Source: an uncultured bacterium (GTDB lineage Bacteria; Hydrogenedentota; Hydrogenedentia; Hydrogenedentales; CAILVY01). Taken from it: a stretch of 64,000 nucleotides of DNA. Both the position numbers and the translations under genes were made by a program. The notes beneath the pieces are model-generated. The model searched no databases. It worked only from the letters and a program-made list of their open reading frames with translations, and was not told where the DNA came from. The stretch covers positions 1-64,000 of the forward strand of contig CALEDJ010000020.1 of the NCBI GenBank assembly GCA_937951485.1, in the 5' to 3' direction. Below are positions 61,079-64,000 of this stretch, in pieces (positions within the stretch are counted from its first letter, which is position 1; the number at the start of each line of letters is the position of its first letter).

Positions 61079-61230
61079 CAGGACGACTTCTTGATAATCG
61101 CGTCCACTTCCGACAGGATAATCCGGCCCACCTCCTTGCGGTGTTCCGGGGAAACCTTGTAATGTTGCAACTGTTCCAGCAATTCGATGGTGCGCATAGC
61201 GACCTGGTAGGCGAAATCCTGCACTTTCAT
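61078..61230 (-). CDS. Small helical protein coupled to its neighbours
   Basis: 50 residues, probably two amphipathic helices (VQDFAYQVAMRTIELLEQLQHY; EHRKEVGRIILSEVDAIIKKSS). I do not recognise the family. It is too short for confident prediction from content alone. Reality is supported by an in-order ATGA overlap with the upstream psiE-like stop, a TGATG overlap with the downstream gene, and a GAAGGAAG ribosome site. Its role is unknown. Confidence 0.6.
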   Translation of the reverse strand: MKVQDFAYQVAMRTIELLEQLQHYKVSPEHRKEVGRIILSEVDAIIKKSS

Positions 61231-61766
61231 GATGTATCTTCCTTCGTGCTGACAACCCCCGGCAGCAAACGCCGCCATACATGGCCACTGTATTTGTCGC
61301 CAACGGATACAAGGAAATAAACGATGCCCACCGCCACCACCAGCGCCGCCATGGAAAAGATAAACATGGGGGAATAGTCGCTGGCGTCCAGGATGATGAT
61401 CTTTCGGGCGATGGCCATCAGCGCCGTACCTACCACGATCTTGGCGTGAAATACCTCTTCGCGAAGATACACGGTGATGTTCACGAAAATCTCGATCGCG
61501 ATCAACACCGCAAGAAAGGCCCCGAAAAGTTCCATGAACCCGCTGATCTTGAATATCATGTGCGGCGGCGACAACAACTCGTCCCAGAACATCAGCATCA
61601 CATCAAGCACACCGAAGAAGATGACAAAGGTCATCATCACCGCGAGTATCTTCACCGCAAAATGAATGCAGCGATGCAGCGTTTCCATCAGCGCGTCCTG
61701 CTGATCATTATTGGGCGGATCAGGAGGCGGCAGGGCCGGTTTCTTCTGGTCTGTCTCAGTGGCCAT
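61227..61766 (-). CDS. psiE: PsiE-family membrane protein
   Basis: 179 residues with four predicted membrane helices, the layout of the phosphate-starvation-inducible PsiE family. The central segment FWDELLSPPHMIFKISGFMELFGAFLAVLIAIEIF and YLREEVFHAKIVVGTALMAIARKIIILD are typical. The biochemical role of PsiE is not established. The start at 61766 is chosen for its GAAGAG site, and a Met at 61808 is an alternative. It begins a set of three overlapping genes. Confidence 0.85.
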   Translation of the reverse strand: MATETDQKKPALPPPDPPNNDQQDALMETLHRCIHFAVKILAVMMTFVIFFGVLDVMLMFWDELLSPPHMIFKISGFMELFGAFLAVLIAIEIFVNITVYLREEVFHAKIVVGTALMAIARKIIILDASDYSPMFIFSMAALVVAVGIVYFLVSVGDKYSGHVWRRLLPGVVSTKEDTS

Positions 61767-61917
61767 GGCGATTCGCACTCTTCGGTTGTATGTCTGCGAT
61801 ATGCGCATGAATGACGGGGAAAGTGTAACAAGGAGACGCTGGGAATTGCCAATCCCGTCATACGACGGTTTGCGGGTTCTCTGCGCTTTCGCACGGCCTG
61901 GACAGGATGATCCGATA

Positions 61918-61946
61918 TTGACATTTTTTACCCCCGCAGATGTTAT
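61918..61946 (+). promoter_or_regulatory. Promoter of the LOV-PP2C gene
   Basis: Perfect TTGACA (61918-61923), a 17-base spacer and TGTTAT (61941-61946), about 80 bases before the start. The -10 match is moderate. Confidence 0.5.
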
Positions 61947-62028
61947 TATCAGGGAGGGGCAACAAGAGAGTTTTCACTTCAGATGAAGGATTTGGGATTT
62001 CACCGGCAACCTGAAAGGGATGCATTCC

Positions 62029-63390
62029 ATGATTAGAGGGAAGAGACGGCGACTGCATCCATGCGCAGGAGTCCATTCACGGTTGGCGGCGCGCGTGGAA
62101 GACTTGGAGGCGCAATTGCGCCGCGCGCGGCGCGCCGAGCGGGCGCGGCGCCTGGAAAGCGAACGCCTGAACGAGCAGTTGCAGGTGTTGCAGCGCGCCA
62201 TGGCCACCACTTCTGAAGGCATCACAATCAGCGATGCCCGCCGCGCGGATATGCCGTTGATTTACGTGAATGAGGGTTTCGTCCGGTTGACCGGATATTC
62301 CCGGCAGGAGGTGCTGCACCGGAATTGCCGCTTTCTGCAAGGACCGGATACACCTCCGGAAGAAGTGGACAAAATCCGCGCGGCGCTGAACGAAGGCCGG
62401 CAATATACCGGCGAACTGTTGAACTACCGCAAAGACGGCTCGCCTTTCTGGAACCGCATCTCACTGACGCCGCTGCGAAACAGCCAAGGCAAAGTGACGC
62501 ATTATGTCGGCGTGCAGTCCGACATCACAGAGCGGGTGCAAGCCGAAAAATCCGTCCGTGACGCCCTGACACTCCTGGAATCGGTCAATCAGCAGTTGAC
62601 CGGCGCGAACCGGCGCATGAAGCGCGAACTCGCGGCGGCGGCAAAGATGCAGCAGGCGCTGCTGCCCGACCGGGTTCCGGAAACGCCGACGGTCCGCTTT
62701 CATTGGAAATTGATCCCTTGTGAAGAACTGGCCGGCGACATTCTCAACATATTCCGATTGGATGCGGACCATGTCGGTATCTATCTCCTGGACGTTACAG
62801 GGCATGGCGTGGCGGCGGCATTGCTGGCGGTTTCCGCCAGCAGGATGCTCTCCCCCGTCGGCAATGTGGAGACTCTTCCCTGTGAAGCCAACCATGAGGA
62901 GAGTCACAGTTACCGGTTGCTGGAACCGGCCGAAGTGGCGAACAACCTGAACCGCATTTTTCCCTGGGAGCCGGAATCGGGACAGTTCTTCACCCTGATC
63001 TATGGGGTGCTGAACCTGCGCCGCCTCACCTTCCGTTATGTCTCAGCGGGGCATCCCCCGCCGATTCACCTCAAGGTCTCCGGCGACGCCGTGTTGCCGC
63101 GCGGCAAGGGCCTGCCCATCGGCCTGAGCGAAACACCTTACGAAGAGCAGGTGATTCAAATGACACCGGGCGACCGCCTGTGGATCTATTCCGACGGCGT
63201 CACGGAAACCGCGAACCAGAATCATGAAGCCTTCGGCAATAACCGATTGTTGGACACGCTGCGCAGACAGGCGGAGACCCCGCTGGAGAAAGGAATGGAA
63301 GCGCTACTCGCTGAATTGCGCGCATGGCGCGGCAATCGCCCTCTTGAGGACGATATTTCACTGGTTGCAGTGGACGCCAGGACGGCATAG
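62029..63390 (+). CDS. LOV-domain PP2C (SpoIIE/RsbU-type) phosphatase, putative blue-light sensor
   Basis: 453 residues. After a coiled coil (about 18-57), residues 58-165 form a LOV domain with the flavin-adduct cysteine in the canonical NCRFLQG (Cys100), NYRKDG (Asn132), FWN (Asn142) and the switch Gln in GVQSDIT (Gln163). A second helix (170-210) leads to a PP2C phosphatase (about 205-450) with AGDILNIF, DVTGHGVAAALLA, AGHPPP, LWIYSDGVTET and DDISLVA. RsbU-like phosphatases usually act on anti-sigma-factor antagonists, so light control of a partner-switching sigma cascade is the natural inference. The start at 62029 has AAAGGG at 9 bases. No rsb gene is adjacent. Confidence 0.9.
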   Translation: MIRGKRRRLHPCAGVHSRLAARVEDLEAQLRRARRAERARRLESERLNEQLQVLQRAMATTSEGITISDARRADMPLIYVNEGFVRLTGYSRQEVLHRNCRFLQGPDTPPEEVDKIRAALNEGRQYTGELLNYRKDGSPFWNRISLTPLRNSQGKVTHYVGVQSDITERVQAEKSVRDALTLLESVNQQLTGANRRMKRELAAAAKMQQALLPDRVPETPTVRFHWKLIPCEELAGDILNIFRLDADHVGIYLLDVTGHGVAAALLAVSASRMLSPVGNVETLPCEANHEESHSYRLLEPAEVANNLNRIFPWEPESGQFFTLIYGVLNLRRLTFRYVSAGHPPPIHLKVSGDAVLPRGKGLPIGLSETPYEEQVIQMTPGDRLWIYSDGVTETANQNHEAFGNNRLLDTLRRQAETPLEKGMEALLAELRAWRGNRPLEDDISLVAVDARTA

Positions 63391-63496
63391 ACAGACACGT
63401 GCCCCCCGCACTCTCAACGTCTTGGTTCGCTCGATGCCTTCAGTGAAATGAAGCGTCCAGTGCCTTGGAATGGCCGGGCGCTTTCGGGGTGAAGAA

Positions 63497-63943
63497 CTAT
63501 TGCATCGCTTCCAGGCGTCTACGCGCTTCGCGCACCCCGATCGTTTTCAACTCAAGCACGGCTTTGCGCGTAGCATTACGCAGCCGCAACCGGCCGCCGC
63601 GACGCTCCCACTGATACACCGACTGACTGCTGACGCCCAACAGTTTCCCCATTTCCACCTGGGTAAGTCCCAGTCTCTCCCGCATGGTGCGGATTGTTTT
63701 GGAGGAGATGCGCGCCCGGTCTTTTTCTTTAGTCTCTTCCGGCGCTCTTTGCAGCCCGCCTTTGACCGCCTTTTCTGCAATCCGCTTGTTTTCCTTCTGC
63801 AAGGACGCAACGGTTTTTCGAAGTTGCGACACGGCGCGTCGCGTCTCTACAAGGTCCTTTCGGACATTCTCCAGAGACGCCTTGAACTCTTTTCTTGCGA
63901 GCCTTCGTACTTCTTCCTGGAACAACTTGTTGAAATTCGGCAC
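63497..63943 (-). CDS. Coiled-coil HTH (XRE-like) regulator
   Basis: 148 residues. The first half is a charged coiled coil (KLFQEEVRRLARKEFKASL ... RKTVASLQKENKRIAEK). The second half holds an XRE helix-turn-helix (TIRTMRERLGLTQVEMGKLLGVSSQSVYQWE, about residues 85-115). The GTG at 63943 is preferred, with GAAGGAG 8 bases before it and a start like that of related proteins (PNFNKLFQEEVRRLARKE). The in-frame TTG further up lacks support. Target and ligand are unknown. The upstream end is close to the window edge. Confidence 0.7.
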   Translation of the reverse strand: MPNFNKLFQEEVRRLARKEFKASLENVRKDLVETRRAVSQLRKTVASLQKENKRIAEKAVKGGLQRAPEETKEKDRARISSKTIRTMRERLGLTQVEMGKLLGVSSQSVYQWERRGGRLRLRNATRKAVLELKTIGVREARRRLEAMQ

Positions 63944-64000
63944 GAGAGCCACTCCTTCTTTGGACAAGTGAATAGTTATAGGAACGTTTAGAGAAGGTCC

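Noticed and set aside
58568-61162. 864-codon plus-strand frame opposite the GH10-like gene
   Set aside because: Composition is Arg/Gly/Asp-rich, typical of an antisense shadow. The minus-strand product has a signal peptide and family motifs.

Overview
The window is about 64 kb of GC-rich DNA from one diderm (Gram-negative type) bacterial chromosome. An LPS-export cluster (LptC-like, LptA-like, LptB), many lipoprotein and secreted-protein signals, two peptidoglycan-recycling genes and clear Shine-Dalgarno sites before most genes support this. Secreted carbohydrate-active proteins are abundant: GH95-like, GH29, a GH10-like family, DUF1080, acetyl-xylan-esterase-like and SGNH hydrolases, plus a sugar ABC transporter and a PQQ-type propeller protein. 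With the EF-hand and LOV proteins, this resembles polysaccharide-degrading lineages of the PVC group or Candidatus Hydrogenedentota. That placement is inference from gene content only. No rRNA, CRISPR array, phage module or transposase gene was found.

Layout. 0-6 kb: an AtpZ-like membrane protein, a structured 570-bp intergenic region, glmS, an SGNH lipoprotein, a cNMP-binding protein, a Tat-exported sugar-isomerase-like protein and an HNH endonuclease. 6-11 kb: the nadC-birA-coaX-lptC-lptA run, then lptB behind two adjacent palindromes. 11-16 kb: tRNA-Pro, a small zinc ribbon, a GH95-like enzyme, a lipoprotein and a dispersed repeat. 16-25.5 kb: a glycosyltransferase, anmK, a kinase-MurQ fusion, a divergent dprA, yqeY, a sigma-region-4-like protein, a nucleotidyltransferase and a purple-acid-phosphatase-like enzyme. 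25.5-38 kb: a zinc-ribbon protein, GH29, recJ-cmk, a propeller protein, mtnA, tRNA-Ala, a large secreted protein and a MenE-like ligase. 38-44.5 kb: a DUF3800 gene, tilS-hpt, a coiled-coil protein, mutY and an alpha/beta-hydrolase. 44.5-54.7 kb: a second copy of the dispersed repeat, DUF1080, an SGNH protein, a solute-binding/permease fusion with its partner permease, a two-domain esterase and a phosphoesterase. 54.7-64 kb: a Ski2-like helicase with a winged-helix tail, an EF-hand protein, a three-gene overlapping set (psiE-like, 50-aa protein, GH10-like), a LOV-PP2C photoreceptor and a coiled-coil HTH regulator.

How the genes work together. GlmS, AnmK and the kinase-MurQ fusion all act on amino sugars: GlmS makes GlcN-6-P, and the other two return anhydro-MurNAc and MurNAc to GlcNAc-6-P. 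The fucosidase-like and esterase-like enzymes with the sugar ABC permeases point to extracellular glycan breakdown and uptake, but no transporter ATPase is present here. The rest is mostly housekeeping: NAD, biotin, CoA, LPS, methionine salvage, tRNA modification and DNA repair.

The observations most worth following up are the LOV-PP2C protein, the helicase/winged-helix fusion bracketed by 9-bp tandem arrays, the kinase-MurQ fusion, the solute-binding/permease fusion, a promoter-hairpin unit that may be a small RNA at about 37.9 kb, and several families of noncoding repeats.
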